A DNA stretch of 64,000 nucleotides from Xanthostigma xanthostigma (lineage: Eukaryota; Arthropoda; Insecta; Raphidioptera; Raphidiidae): NCBI GenBank assembly GCA_963575645.1, contig OY754469.1, positions 40,382,753 through 40,446,752 of the forward strand, given 5' to 3'. Below are positions 32,582-43,790 of this stretch, one piece after another. The position numbers and the translations under genes are program-made. The notes beneath the pieces were generated by a model. It worked only from the letters and a program-made list of their open reading frames with translations, searched no databases and had not been told where the DNA came from. The stretch's first letter is position 1; every line of letters begins with the position of its first letter.

Positions 32582-33397
32582 CTAAAAGACCGCGCACACC
32601 TGTCAAGCATGAACCTCCACGACCTGCACAGCACGGAACAAAAAAGCCTGTTCCTGAAGGAATAGCACATAAGACCAGCAGCCAGCAACGACCTCAATGG
32701 GTCAACTGCAATTTCTGTACTGTTGGATTTTTAAAAGAAGACCGGTCTATGGAATGTAGTTCTATGACCTTATTGCAGAAGAGCGCACATGTATTTTATA
32801 TTAGTAAAAGGTAATGATCCTGGAACCGCTTCTATGCAATAAGGGAGTCCAGTCGACCAAACGTGTCGCAATTGTCGTATCGCGATAATTGTACTATTGC
32901 CATAGCTGTACGACTACACAGCGACACTTGCTAACAGTACAAAAAAATCATACACCAGACAGTACATAGGTGTGCGTACACGGACTAAGTTGAGGGGTGT
33001 TGTCTGAATATCATCAAAATGGAAAGTAAAAAGGGAAAAACAGTTAGAAGTGGCGCTAGGGAGCTCATAGCGAATGTAATTAAAATGTGCGAGTTAGAGG
33101 CTCAAAATAATGCCTTAAAATTTAAAGCTATACATTGTTTGCATGCCTTGCTATGCCCCGCCTATGAATTCCGATAATTTGGGAACACATCAACGACTTC
33201 TTGCCCTTTCCCCACCGGTCTTCTTTCGCCGATCGCACAGTATATCCGTGCTGGACCGATCTGCTCTGTTAGCGATGTGTCGTTTTCATTCATCAATTTA
33301 CATAGATAAAATTATCTGAAAACTGCAAAATGTCTACTGCACTAAAATTTGCTAGTTTGTGCTGTGTAGGTCGTGCTTGACAGGTGTGCGTTGTCTT
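32582..33397. mobile_element. MITE family C, Tc1/IS630-like deletion derivative
   Basis: Left end aaaagaccgcgcacacctgt with acgacctgcacagcac; right end holds the inverted versions (gtgctgtgtaggtcgtgctt, gacaggtgtgcgttgtcttt). A one-ended relative is at 10758-10872. The interior holds the start of a transposase gene (33019-33177). About 816 bp; target duplication not determined. Confidence 0.7.
33019..33177 (+). pseudogene. N-terminal transposase fragment in MITE family C
   Basis: 52 codons from an ATG at 33019. The opening (KTVRSGARELIANV then CELEAQNNAL) resembles the N-terminal helix-turn-helix entry of IS630/Tc1-like transposases of insects, where a (S/R)RE-I-NV pattern is common. The last 17 codons have no such resemblance and probably lie beyond a deletion junction. 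No catalytic region remains. Confidence 0.45.
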
Positions 33398-33773
33398 TTA
33401 TTTTACTAAAAATTTCTGGCATACGCCACTTTAGCGTGTGGGCAGATATATAAAGAGTGCATGCGATGCAAGTAGTAAACATCTGATTTAAAAATCAGCT
33501 GTTCGATGTAGGAACAGACCATACTAGGTAGGTAATAGGTATATAATTTAGTTTGAGAATGTAAAAATCTATAAAAATAGATCACCCTCCGATAATATTT
33601 ACGGAGTAAAGACACAGCTGTAATGTTCCGTTAGCATACTCACGTAACTCTCATGGCTGGTATTTGCTTAGCATACTCTATACACAACTAAGTGATTGAG
33701 AATAGTATTTAAGTATTTCCATATTCTATTCTATTTTTAACTATTTGTTATCGGATTAATTATTTTAATATGT
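33398..33773. other. Intron sequence; nothing recognised
   Basis: AT-rich unique sequence between MITE family C and the hAT element. Confidence 0.35.
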
Positions 33774-33781
33774 TTTACTTT

Positions 33782-34625
33782 CAGAGCTGGGCGGTACTGA
33801 GTACAAGTACTTGGAAAAAGTACTTTAAGTACATATTTTTGTACTTTGTACTTTGTATTCCGAGTACTTTTAAAAATTGTACTTGGTACTTGTACTTGTA
33901 ACGATCTGTTGAATGTACTTTGTACTTTCAGCTTGTTTCTAAGTACAAGTACATTAAAATACACTTTTATGAAGAAAGAAGTCTTGTGTAGAAGTTTTAA
34001 AAATTAAGCGTTTTTTTTAGTTTGCGATTTTTCCGTAAAGAATCGCTACTTTCTTGTGAACATTTCTGGGTAACTACCCTGTTTGTTCCAAGCAGCCAGC
34101 AAACGGTAACGAAACTGTCAACCGCATGCGCAGTAGCTAAAAAGATACTGGAACACGTTTTAGCTATCTGCGCATCATGGTGACGGTTTTGTTACCGTTT
34201 GCTGGCTGCTTGGAACAAACCTATTAATGCAGGGTTTCTTGAAACATTGCTTTTTGTCTTTATTTAGTTGTTTATTTTTCTATTTTCAGTATTTTCAATT
34301 TTTTGTTTTTGTATTAATTCACATTTAATATAAATAAAATATAATTCATAAAAACATTTTGTGCGTACGTCACTCTCTGTGTATTTTAATTTCATAAATA
34401 ATCGAGCTCGTAGGGTTTGTTTGTAGTTTGTACCACAAAGGTGTACTGAGGCTGGGTGTGCCACATTGTGTCCAATGTACTTGTAAAAAGTACTCGTAAA
34501 ATCCAAGTACTTGTACTCAGTACTTAGTCAAGTACTTTGTATACTTTGTACTTATTAGACGAAAATGGAAAGTACTTTGTACTTGGTACTCCAAGTACAT
34601 TTTCATTGTACTTGGCCCAGCTCTG
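33782..34625. mobile_element. hAT-type MITE, TIR CAGAGCTGGGC, 8-bp duplication
   Basis: Ends CAGAGCTGGGC and its inverted copy. TTTACTTT is duplicated at 33774-33781 and 34626-34633. The subterminal regions on both sides are packed with AGTACTTGTACT/AGTACTTTGTACTT repeats, candidate transposase-binding arrays. 844 bp including the nested palindrome at 34079-34219. Confidence 0.93.
34079..34219. mobile_element. Small palindromic MITE nested in the hAT element
   Basis: Arms of about 40 bp (GTTTGTTCCAAGCAGCCAGC, then AAACGGTAACGAAAC) are inverted around a 60-bp centre. A nearly perfect stem; duplication at most 2 bp (CT). Confidence 0.75.
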
Positions 34626-34662
34626 TTTACTTTTAACTTTGTACCTACTGACGTTTTGTATC

Positions 34663-34802
34663 TGTCGCCGGGATATTGTCAAACCCGTGATATTATAATT
34701 TCACTAAGTGAAATTATAATATCATGAATCTTTGTCAATCGTGATATTGTAATTTCACTAGTGAAATTACAAAATCACGGATTTGACAATATCCCGGCGA
34801 CA
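34663..34802. mobile_element. 140-bp MITE with double internal palindrome, TATC duplication
   Basis: 21-bp TIRs TGTCGCCGGGATATTGTCAA(A) at both ends, flanked by TATC (34659-34662, 34803-34806). Inside are two consecutive palindromes (aatttcactaagtgaaatt and atttcactagtgaaat). Tiny yet complete. Confidence 0.85.
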
Positions 34803-34838
34803 TATCCATTTTATATAATGGCGCAACAAATAAACGAT

Positions 34839-34865
34839 CATTATTATTATTATTATGATTATTAT
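34839..34865 (+). repeat. (ATT)n microsatellite
   Basis: Nine or so ATT units with one interruption. Confidence 0.85.
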
Positions 34866-35043
34866 ACGTTGGTTCTTTATTTGATTTACTATTTCAAATA
34901 CTTTTACCATTACCGAGATGAATGTTGTGTCCTTTCATAATGAAACTATTTCTTTGTACAATTTTCACTTCGGAACAACATGTTTCTTCGCATTTCGATT
35001 AAAATTTAGTTTCAAAAGCGATGTTTTTCTATGTATACAATTT

Positions 35044-35397
35044 ACTAGCGGACCTGCCCGGTTTCACCCGGATGCAAAAAAAACGTATGGGGGGAGGGAC
35101 ATGAGTACGCACGTTCATTTTAGTTTACCGAGATGAATGTTGTGTCCAAATTTCATGATGATCGGAGTTATCATTCAAAAGTTTTTTTTGGATGAACAAA
35201 TTTTGAGTTACATTTTGCACATTATTCATTGATGCTCCGCTCCTATTGGTCGCAGCGTGATATTATATAGCCTACAGCCTTCCTCGATAAATGGGCTATC
35301 CAACAAAAAAAATTTCAATTCGAAAACCAGTAGTTCCTGAGATTAGCGCGTTCAACCAAACAAACAGACAAACTCTTCAGCTTTATATTTAGTATAG
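35044..35397 (-). mobile_element. Helitron-like repeat, type 3, copy 1
   Basis: On the minus strand it ends in CTAG after a GC-rich hairpin region (ccgggtgaaaccgggc type). Shares agattagcgcgttcaaccaa, gcgtgatattatatagccta and tttcatgatgatcggagtta with 47318-47657 and 53337-53651. It lacks TIRs, as expected for Helitron derivatives. Confidence 0.7.
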
Positions 35398-35639
35398 ATA
35401 ATTTAAAAAGTGGAAAAAGCATGTGGTAAATTATACTTTTATTTGTAAGATCAGCTCATAAAATGTGTGGTTTAAGGTTTTCAAGATTGCACTGCAATTG
35501 TACGCAGTTATTCGAGCAGAACAATATTTAAAAATACTAATAATATGCCGCAAATTATTATTCTTTTTAGAGAATTAAAATCACTCGTGCATTTCTACTT
35601 TTTGTAAAAATCGTAATACCTGGTTTTTTGGGATCTCAA

Positions 35640-36030
35640 GGGACCAAGAAATATGTACCAATTATTGAGGGTTTCCAATAATCCAGTTTTCCAATTAAGC
35701 AGGTTTAAAATTATAGTTGTCTCATTTACAGAGGCCCCCGCTTACAGAGGTCGAAATGTGCCGTTATACCATTTTTAGAGGTAAACGAACATGTCAATAC
35801 GTGTTAAAACCTGATTAATTTGTCTCACTTATACAGGTAATTGAGCTACAGAGTTTCAATTATAGAGGTTAACATCGAAAAAGTCTTAGAATTCAAATCA
35901 CATTTAACCAGGTTCAAAAAGTCCCATTAACAGAGGTAATTTAACGAAAAAGAACCGGCACCTCATTGCAACTCTCAATAATAGAGGTTTCTCACTTATC
36001 CAGGTCCCACTTAACCAGGTTTCACTGTAA
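35640..36030 (-). repeat. pogo/Tigger-like MITE relic with periodic motif
   Basis: On the minus strand the right edge reads CAGTGAAACCTGGTTAAGTG, a pogo-type end, and the body has about ten degenerate units of the type (C/A)TTA-(T/C)(A/C)-AGAGGT or AAGCAGGT. A related stretch is at 51906-52700. No coding content; left end unclear. Confidence 0.5.
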
Positions 36031-37027
36031 ATGATATCGGATAAAATTGTATTTTAAAATATACCTGTAAAAGTTCTATGACAAGACTCAGTCTTTAAAA
36101 AACCCATCGGGATATGTTTAAATGGACAAAACGGCTTGTAAAAATATCACATGGCCGGCGCACGCTTTATAAGGGCACACGTCGGTCGATTCGACCTTGA
36201 GAATCAACTACCCCCACGTATCAAACACCTACGAAGATGACGTCAATATTATACAAACAATTACACAAAAACAAAGATTAACTCGTATCAAACGAATCCA
36301 AACAGACCGCACAACTGAAGGGTCCTCGATTTTTTTAAGTAAAACTTCTTTACGCACGCTTGACTTGGGGAGCAAGCTGGTGAATGTCTGACGAGAGATT
36401 TACGGAAGTGTGATCGGGCGAGGCGAACGGAAGTTAAGAGCGAGATATAAGTTAGTGAAGATAGAAAGAGGATGGACAAATACTTTATTTTTAAATTCCG
36501 AAGAACATATAATAGCGTCAGTGTAAGATAAAATTACTAAGAGATAAAATCATTTAAATTATAAAAACAATTTTGAATTAAATAATGCCTCAAGGACACT
36601 TTAAATTCTCTAGTGGCGCCATCAGGTGGCCGAAACAAATACTTCACTGGCTAGTGGCGTCTTCAGATGGCCGACAATATAAATAGAATGACACACACTT
36701 CACTTTCCAGTGACGCTATCGGGCGACAGAAAAAAGTTTTGTAAACCTACTTTAAATAATTTTTCATAAAGATTTACGCTTAAAATCCAACGAGAGCTAA
36801 GTAATTGCAATGTATTACTTTTGTTTTCATTATCTTTATGTATATATTTCTTTCTTCTTACATTAGACTGTTCATTTCGTTCTTGAACAATTTTATAAAT
36901 TAATATTTTGTTCAATACATTAAATATTCTACGTTTAAAGTGAATAAAATAGTAGAATCATTTTAAAGTTCATATTTTGTGAATTTTCGGGTGAATAATA
37001 ACAAATTATGACAGGAGGAAGTTTTAC
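36031..37027. other. Intron sequence; no gene recognised
   Basis: Contains a TATA-like box (tttataag) near 36169 and the palindrome ggtcgattcgacc near 36186, but no ORF with family resemblance follows. Short ggcgccatc/ggcgtcttc motifs recur between 36610 and 36720. Confidence 0.35.
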
Positions 37028-37098
37028 TTTAGCCGTGTGGTCTAAAGCACAGCTGAACCACAGTCAGCACTTGGCACGTCTATGTGGGGTCTAATCGG
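37028..37098 (+). repeat. tRNA-derived SINE head, diverged
   Basis: TAGCCGTGTGGTCTAAAGC matches an A box and ggggtctaatcggcc a decayed B box. The sequence resembles 57290-57372 on the other strand. No folded functional tRNA. Confidence 0.5.
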
Positions 37099-38310
37099 CC
37101 CTATCACAAGGAGGTTAAATTTGTACATCAAAAATGACATTTTTAAGTGACTACTATAAATTCATTTTTTCGTGATTTTTTAAGGTTTGCAATATTTAAG
37201 CCTAACACTTGCAGGGAAGTTTTTCTTTATGGACCTGCATGAGCAGTCATTTTACTGTTTCGTTGTAGGCCCCACATACGATGGTTTCCGATTCAAACGC
37301 CAGATGTCAGCCACTTTGCTATTGCAAAAATGTGATTGATTACTGATGTTTACACGTAAAAAATGTTCAAGCTGAATAAAGAGACCCATATTCATCGAAC
37401 GTAAGTAGTTATTTATTCGGTTCATTTGTTCTTCAGGTAATTATTCCTCGGAATAAATAGCGATAACTCAATTCACCAACCATAACTATGTTTACTGCAT
37501 GTATAAATCTATGTAATACTTTTTTTACGTTTAAACTAACGCCATCGGACGGATTTTTGGGTGAACGTCAAAATATTCAACAAAAAGAGCAAGGAGTATA
37601 GTGCTGTGTATATTTATTCTTTAACTAACTTTTCTACCTGACAATTTGCTTGGTGAATTAAAAGTAAATGTTATTCTAACGAATAAAGTTCCAAGATTAG
37701 TAACTTCTATCTTTAACAGTGTTCGGTGAATATGGGCATCGATAATAGTATAGAACACATAACTATTTCGTTTTAAATGTCGAAAAAAACTAAAGAGCGC
37801 TGTAATACAGAAAAAAGATATCGCATTTCACACAATACTAAACGCAATAAAGAGCTTCTGAATTTCTTTATTTCTGCAGAACACGAAAAACAATTTAATA
37901 TTACCGACATGTTTACTCAAACGTCGGCAAAATAAATCTCTGGCCGGTTCGGTTTCATTGAGAAGAATGGTGCACACGATAAAAGAACAATGACACATTT
38001 TCACGGTACGCATTTTGTGCGTCATAATCAGCAAGGGGTCCGAGGACCAATCAATACAAATGTCTATTCGCACTTGTTTCTCTATTCACCCACAGCATGC
38101 TGCGTTTCCCGCCAAAATCATCCGACAGAAATACGCAACTCACATATATAAATGTGTTTACCTGAATCAAATTGTAACCGTCATTTTCATATGTAGTGCA
38201 ATATACGTATATATTGTGTTTGGATGTGTTTGTGCGCAGCCTTCAGCCTTCGTTCACAAAACAGCTGCTAGATGAGAACCGTGACCAGGACCGGTTTTAC
38301 ATCAATATTT
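37099..38310. other. Intron sequence; no gene recognised
   Basis: AT-rich unique sequence; no defended feature. Confidence 0.35.
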
Positions 38311-38318
38311 GTATATGT

Positions 38319-38874
38319 CAGCGTTGCCAGTTTTTTTTTGCCAAGTCGGGATTTTGGAACTCTTTGAGTGAAAACAGCGGGATTATTTCATCGAAAGCGG
38401 GACATAGTAAAAAAACGTATATAATCAGAAGTTTTTAAATACCTATTTATCTTTTTATTTGAATTAAAATTACGTTTACGTGACAATAGATAGCAACAAT
38501 AGCCATAGAAAATGTATTTTAATAAAAATATAATATTTTAAATCAGATTTACCCTATCGTTAAATAGTTGAGTCTTATTCGTCTTCAGAATAAAAAAAAA
38601 AACAGAAATCAAAATCAAAAAAGTTTTATTAATTAGAAAAATATGGCGTTTCAAACAATAGTCTGTGGAGTGAGTGTTATAAATTGCAATTTACAATAAG
38701 AGAATAATTATTTATAAGAATTACTTTCATGACATTTCTGTGAAGATTTAACTTCTTTTAAAGTTATCCCCGAGTTATCCCTGAAAAGCGGGACTGAGCC
38801 TGTCCCGCGCGGGACATTTAATTTTGATTAAAAATCGGGACGTCCCGCCAAAATCGGGACGTCTGGCAACGCTG
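38319..38874 (+). mobile_element. hAT-type MITE, copy 3, 8-bp target duplication
   Basis: Ends CAGCGTTGCCAG and CTGGCAACGCTG. GTATATGT is duplicated at 38311-38318 and 38875-38882. 556 bp, almost the same length as copy 2. Confidence 0.95.
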
Positions 38875-38882
38875 GTATATGT

Positions 38883-39560
38883 ATATAAAAATCTCGTGTC
38901 ACGATGTTCGTCCGCGCTAATCTCCGAAACCACTGAAGCGATTTTTTAATGAAACTTTGTAAATGTCTCATGCTTGGTTCAACTTACGCTATATAGTCCA
39001 AGAACGATCTTCGGGAAATACCTAAAATCTCAAACGGCTAAAAATTTGAGTGATCGTTCTTGGGGTTACAAGAAACTATTCTGACTATTGCAGATAGGGG
39101 TAAGAGGGTAGAACACGTTTTTAGAGCAAATATAAAAATCTACAACTTTTTATCGAAACCTTTTTTCATATACTTATATCTCATAGTTTGTGAGATAACT
39201 AGGAAACAAAATTTAAAGGGGTGGTTTCTACCCTAACTGCAAATCTTAGCACACTTTTTCATAGTCAGAATAGTTTCTTGTAACCCCAAGAACGATCACT
39301 CAAATTTTTAGCCGTTTGAGATTTTAGGTATCTATTTCACGAAGATCGTTCTTGGACTACATAGGATTGTTTTTATTAAATATTTTGTACAAAATTACAG
39401 TGTTTTGTTAAAAAAAAAAAAAAAAAACAATTTTAGTAACATGTAGTGACATCTGATAGAATTTACTCAAAGCTATTAGTTCAGAAGCAAACAAAAAAAT
39501 TCTTTTTAGTACCGAGTAGCGACATCTGATAGAAATCGCTCAAAGCTATCAGGAGGTAGC
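38883..39560 (+). mobile_element. Helitron-like repeat, type 2, with nested element
   Basis: Same family as 29275-29645 (gcgctaatctccgaaaccac; tattttgtacaaaattacag; gcgacatctgatagaa). It is split by the TIR element at 38994-39359. Lies directly after the hAT MITE. Confidence 0.7.
38994..39359. mobile_element. 366-bp long-TIR MITE nested in Helitron-like repeat
   Basis: TIRs of about 90 bp start TAGTCCAAGAACGATCTTCG and are nearly identical at both ends. Flanks are TATA (38990-38993) and CATA (39360-39363), consistent with a 4-bp duplication with one mutation. The related sequence at 29275-29645 has gctataggat, i.e. an empty site with one TATA. Confidence 0.85.
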
Positions 39561-40037
39561 GTAAAAAAAGTACGAAACTAAACTTTAATTTGGCATGAAA
39601 TATTTCAATTCAAAGTTAATTTAGAACAGCAGCGTTACATGTCAAATTAAAATTTTAATTGCAAGGATTGTTATGAATTTCCTAAAATTACGCAAGTGCG
39701 TCTCTGATACACAACATATAAGGTAATTTTGTATACATGAAGTACATAAATACATACTCCGTCCCACACATCTGTGTGTATCAATGTACAAGATGTTTTT
39801 TTTAATCGTACACGAAATGTTTTTTAAATGTATATTAAAAATTGAAAAAAAAATCGATCCAAAACGACTGCCTGATCACTTGATTAAAATTTATGAAATA
39901 ATTCAATATTTTTTATTCCTCTTATAAAAGTAGCTATGATAATAAACACGTTGGAGACATTTTACAGTAGTTAGTATTTAAATAGTTGTTTTTTTAATTT
40001 CCACCGACTAGTTTTGGAGAAATCAATGAAAACATAA
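39561..40037. other. Intron sequence; nothing recognised
   Basis: AT-rich unique spacer. Confidence 0.35.
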
Positions 40038-40374
40038 TACAGGGTGAGTCAGACCACCCGTATCAGTCGTTTTTTTCGAAAACGGTTAGTCGTAGAGAGT
40101 TGTGTCAAAAATCTGTATTATAAAAGCCCTAATGAAGAATCGAATGGTGATATTTTTTCCCCCCGGAAAGGTCGGCTTCCCTGTTAGTTTGCTCCGGAAT
40201 GTTCAGAACTCCGGAATGTTAAATGGCACGATAGGTCGAAAGTGGAATTGTTGAAAAGATCTTTAAAAAATAAGCAAGTTTTGTAGGACATTTTTTTTTG
40301 TTACTGCCACCCCTGTTAAGTAATATTCGTTTGAAATTATTAAATTAACATGTAAGAATAACAAACTTAATTTT

Positions 40375-40566
40375 AAAAGTTGGCATTTAAAATCTAGTTA
40401 CCTAATTAAACAATGTCACAAATGTTCAAACTGTCTTCAATTTACTTCTAAACACTGCAGAGATCTTCTAGATATGTTATGAGTACCTGGAAGTATTTTC
40501 CGACAAAAAAAAAAACAATTGCAATTATTGTTTAATTAGGTAACTAGATTTTAAATGCCGACTTTT
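40375..40566. repeat. Inverted repeat inside the 4.5-kb element
   Basis: Arms of about 35 bp (ggcatttaaaatctagttac, ctaattaaacaat) at 40380-40415 and 40528-40562 enclose about 110 bp. Probably a small MITE. Confidence 0.7.
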
Positions 40567-41269
40567 TTAGGCGCGAATAGCGTAAGCTAAAGCGCCTATA
40601 TGTACTCGCTTTGTCTGTACGTCTGTGAATCTGTGAATCTGTGAATCTGTACGTCCCACTTTTTTGTGTCACGCGTACAGCCTAAACGCCTTAACCGATT
40701 TTAAAAAACTTTTTTTTGATCGATTCGTCTCCGGGTAACTTAGATCCTAACGTCGCCCGATTTTTGAATTTTGGCCCCAGAGGGGAGAAATTTAGGAAAA
40801 ACGAAGTTTTTTGCTTATAGCTCGCTCATTTTAAATCGGATCGGCTCGAAACCTGTCTTAAACGAAAGAGGAGAAAATTTTACATAAGTTTCGTACAACA
40901 GAAAATGCCCAAACAGTTTTTTTATACACATTTATATAGAAATAAATTCAATTTGATATAACCGATGGCAAACATCTTTCGGTTATCTCTCTCTGTTGCA
41001 CGGCTTAACATGGCAATTTAAAAATTGCGTATGTTCTGTCTTCAAATAAAATTGGTCGATAATATTATTTATTACAATAATGAAATTAAAAGATAGCATT
41101 TGTTCAAAAACGGATGCCGTTTCGAATATATGTGAAATGCAACGCCTTCTGAGTTAATAATTTGAATAACTAATTATTAGAACATAATACTTTGACAATG
41201 CAAACGTCACTTTTGACATTTCTTACCATTCTGACACCACGGATGATCGGATTGAAACCAAATTTTGGG

Positions 41270-41760
41270 AGGATGTTTGATATGCAAATATGAAGTGGCC
41301 TATTGTCTTTGGGGAACATCGGCGCATGCGTAAAAGAATATATCTCTTATAATGTTGTTTTATATAATAATAATATAGTTTTTAAAACGATTTATTCTTC
41401 TATCTATTTTTACTAGAAATTTTTGTAAATTTTTTGGGGAAAATCGGCGCATGCGCAAGAGATATATGCCGTCGTCGTTGTTTTTTTTTTTTAATAATAG
41501 CTGTGTACTTTTAATAATAGTTTTTTATTCTATTTTACAAGAAAGTTTTGTAAAATGTTTTTTTTTTGAGGGAAAGTCGGCGCATGCGCAGAAGAGGTAT
41601 AAGTTATAAAGTCGTTTGTATATAAGAATGGTATACTTTTCATAACGGTTTTTTATTCGATCTATTTTTACAAGAGTTTTGTACAATTTTTGGGAAAAAT
41701 CGGCGCATGCGCAAAAGTGATACATGCCATAGTTGTTTTTTATAGGGGAATTATAAAACG
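41270..41760 (+). repeat. Degenerate tandem array, about 125-bp period
   Basis: The block TCGGCGCATGCG(C/T) recurs at about 41320, 41442, 41574 and 41699, each followed by related T-rich sequence (gttgtttttata, aacggttttttattc, tttttacaagaa). A further related stretch is at 43797-43890, so the newer arrays interrupt it. Confidence 0.75.
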
Positions 41761-41980
41761 ATCGAATAAAAAAAAACTTGGTGACTGATGATGAGAGACT
41801 GTTTTAATAACTTGAGATATTAAAATAATAGTTGGGTGGCTAAATTAATAAGTAAGCGACTGAATTACTAAGTGACTGACTAGAATGCCTTCGGTAATTT
41901 TGAAGCAGATATCTTCAACCGATTGAGATGAAAATTTGTATACACGTTTAGTTTGGATGACAATGCATGGTTAGCTGTGT

Positions 41981-43457
41981 GACGTCACTCTAAATCCAAT
42001 ATGGCGGACTTCTAAATATGGCGGACTAATTTTATTATGCTTTCCTACAATATGGGTATCAAATAAAAGGGCTTGCTGAGAATAAGTCGAAAAATAAAGT
42101 GACGTCACTCTAAATCCAATATGACGGACTTCTAAAGAAGGCGGACTAATTTTATTATGCTTTCCTACAATATGGGCATAAATGAAAGGGCTTGCTGAGA
42201 ACAACTCGAAAAATAAAGTGACGTCACTCTAAAACCAATATGGCGGACTTCTAAAGATGGCGGACTAAGTTTATTATGCTTTCCTACAATATGGGTATCA
42301 AATGAAAGGGCTTGCTGAGAATAACTCGAAAAATAAAGTGACGTCACTCTAAAACCAATATGGCGGACTTCCAAAGATGGCGGACTAAGTTTTTTATGCT
42401 TTCCTACAATATGGGTATCAAATGAAAGGGCTTACTGAAACTAACTCAAAAAATAAAGTGACGTCACTCTAAATCAAATATGGCGGACTTCTAAAGATGG
42501 CGGACTAATTTTATTATGCTTTCCTACAATATGGGTATCAAATGAAAGGGCTTGCTGAGAATAACTCGAAAAATAAAGTGACGTCACTTTAAAACCAATA
42601 TGGCGGACTTCTAAAGATGGCAGACTAAGTTTTTTATGCTTTCCTACAATATGGGTATCAAATGAAAGGGCTTACTGAAACTAACTCAAAAAATAAAGTG
42701 ACGTCACTCTAAATCAAATATGGCGGATTTCTAAAGATGGCGGACAAATTTTATTATGCTTTCCTACAATATGGGTATCAACTGAAAGGGCTTGCTGAGA
42801 ATAACTCGAAAAATAAAGTGACGTTACTCTAAATCCAATATGGCGGGCTTCTAAAGATGGCGGACTAATTTTATTATGCTTTCCTACAATATGGGTATAA
42901 ATGAAAGGGCTTGCTGAGAATAACTCGAAAAATAAAGTGACGTCAGTTTAAATCCAATATGGCGGACTTCTAAAGATGGCGGACTAAGTTTATTATGCTT
43001 TCCTACAATATGGGTATCAAATAAAAGGGCTTGCTGAGAATAACTCGAAAAATAAAATGACGTCAGTCTAAATCCAATATGGCGGACTTCTAAAGATGGC
43101 GGATTAAGTTTATTATGCTTTCCTACAATATGGGTATCAAATGATAGGGCTTGCTGAGAGTAACTCGAAAAATAAAGTGACGTCACTCTAAATCCAATAT
43201 GGCGGACTTCTAAAGATGACGGACTAAGTTTTTTATGCTTTCCTACAATATGGGTATCAAATAAAAGGGCTAACTGAAAACAACTCGAAATAAAAGTGAC
43301 GTTACTCTAAATTCAATATGGCGGACTAAGTTTTTTATGCTTTCCTACAATATGGGTATCAAATGAAAGGGCTTGCTGAGAACAACTCGAAAAATACGAT
43401 GACGTCATTCTAAATTCAATATGGCAGACTTCTAAAGATGGTGGACTTAGTTTTTTA
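41981..43457 (+). repeat. Satellite array, 119-120-bp unit, about 12.5 copies
   Basis: Units begin gacgtcactctaaatccaat at 41981, 42101, 42220, 42340, 42460, 42580, 42700, 42820, 42939, 43059, 43179, 43298 and 43401. Each carries atggcggacttctaaagatg and tttcctacaatatgggtatc. Because 120 is divisible by three, the minus strand stays open over parts of the array, giving a repeated 40-residue pattern, which I treat as a by-product. Confidence 0.95.
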
Positions 43458-43458
43458 C

Positions 43459-43790
43459 CCCGGAATTGTTTTTTTAAAAACTCCACATTTGCCCCTTCCC
43501 GTTTCACTGCGAGACAATTCGCATACCCCTTTATCGTTCAGCCCGGAATTGTGTTTTTAAAAACTCCACATTTGCCCCTTCCCGTTTCACTGCGAGACAA
43601 TTCGCATACCCGTTTATCGTTCACCCCGGAATTGTTTTTTTAAAAACTCCACATTTGCCCCTTCTCGTTTAAGTGCGAGTCAATTCGCATACCCCTTTAT
43701 CGTTCACCCCGGAATTACAATTCGCATACCCGTTTATCGTTCACCCCGGAATTATTTTTTTAAAAACTCCACCTCTGCCCTATCGCGTTT
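43459..43790 (+). repeat. Second tandem array, 83-bp unit, about 4 copies
   Basis: Units begin cccggaattg at 43459, 43542, 43625 and 43708; the last is cut and restarts at 43745. Each contains aaaaactccacatttgcccc and acaattcgcatacccc. It abuts the 120-bp array. Confidence 0.92.

Noticed and set aside
32470-32814. 114-codon frame with basic composition
   Set aside because: Overlaps the end of MITE family C and has no domain; chance frame.
36160-36391. Promoter and short gene with TATA-like box
   Set aside because: No recognisable protein, splice site or polyadenylation signal follows.
41971-43186. Repeated 40-residue frames over the satellite on the minus strand
   Set aside because: A 120-bp period keeps one frame open by arithmetic; frames are broken by indels, there is no consistent start and no known domain.
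41270-43790. CRISPR array
   Set aside because: Repeats are 83-125 bp, contiguous and without spacers, in a eukaryotic context; these are satellites.
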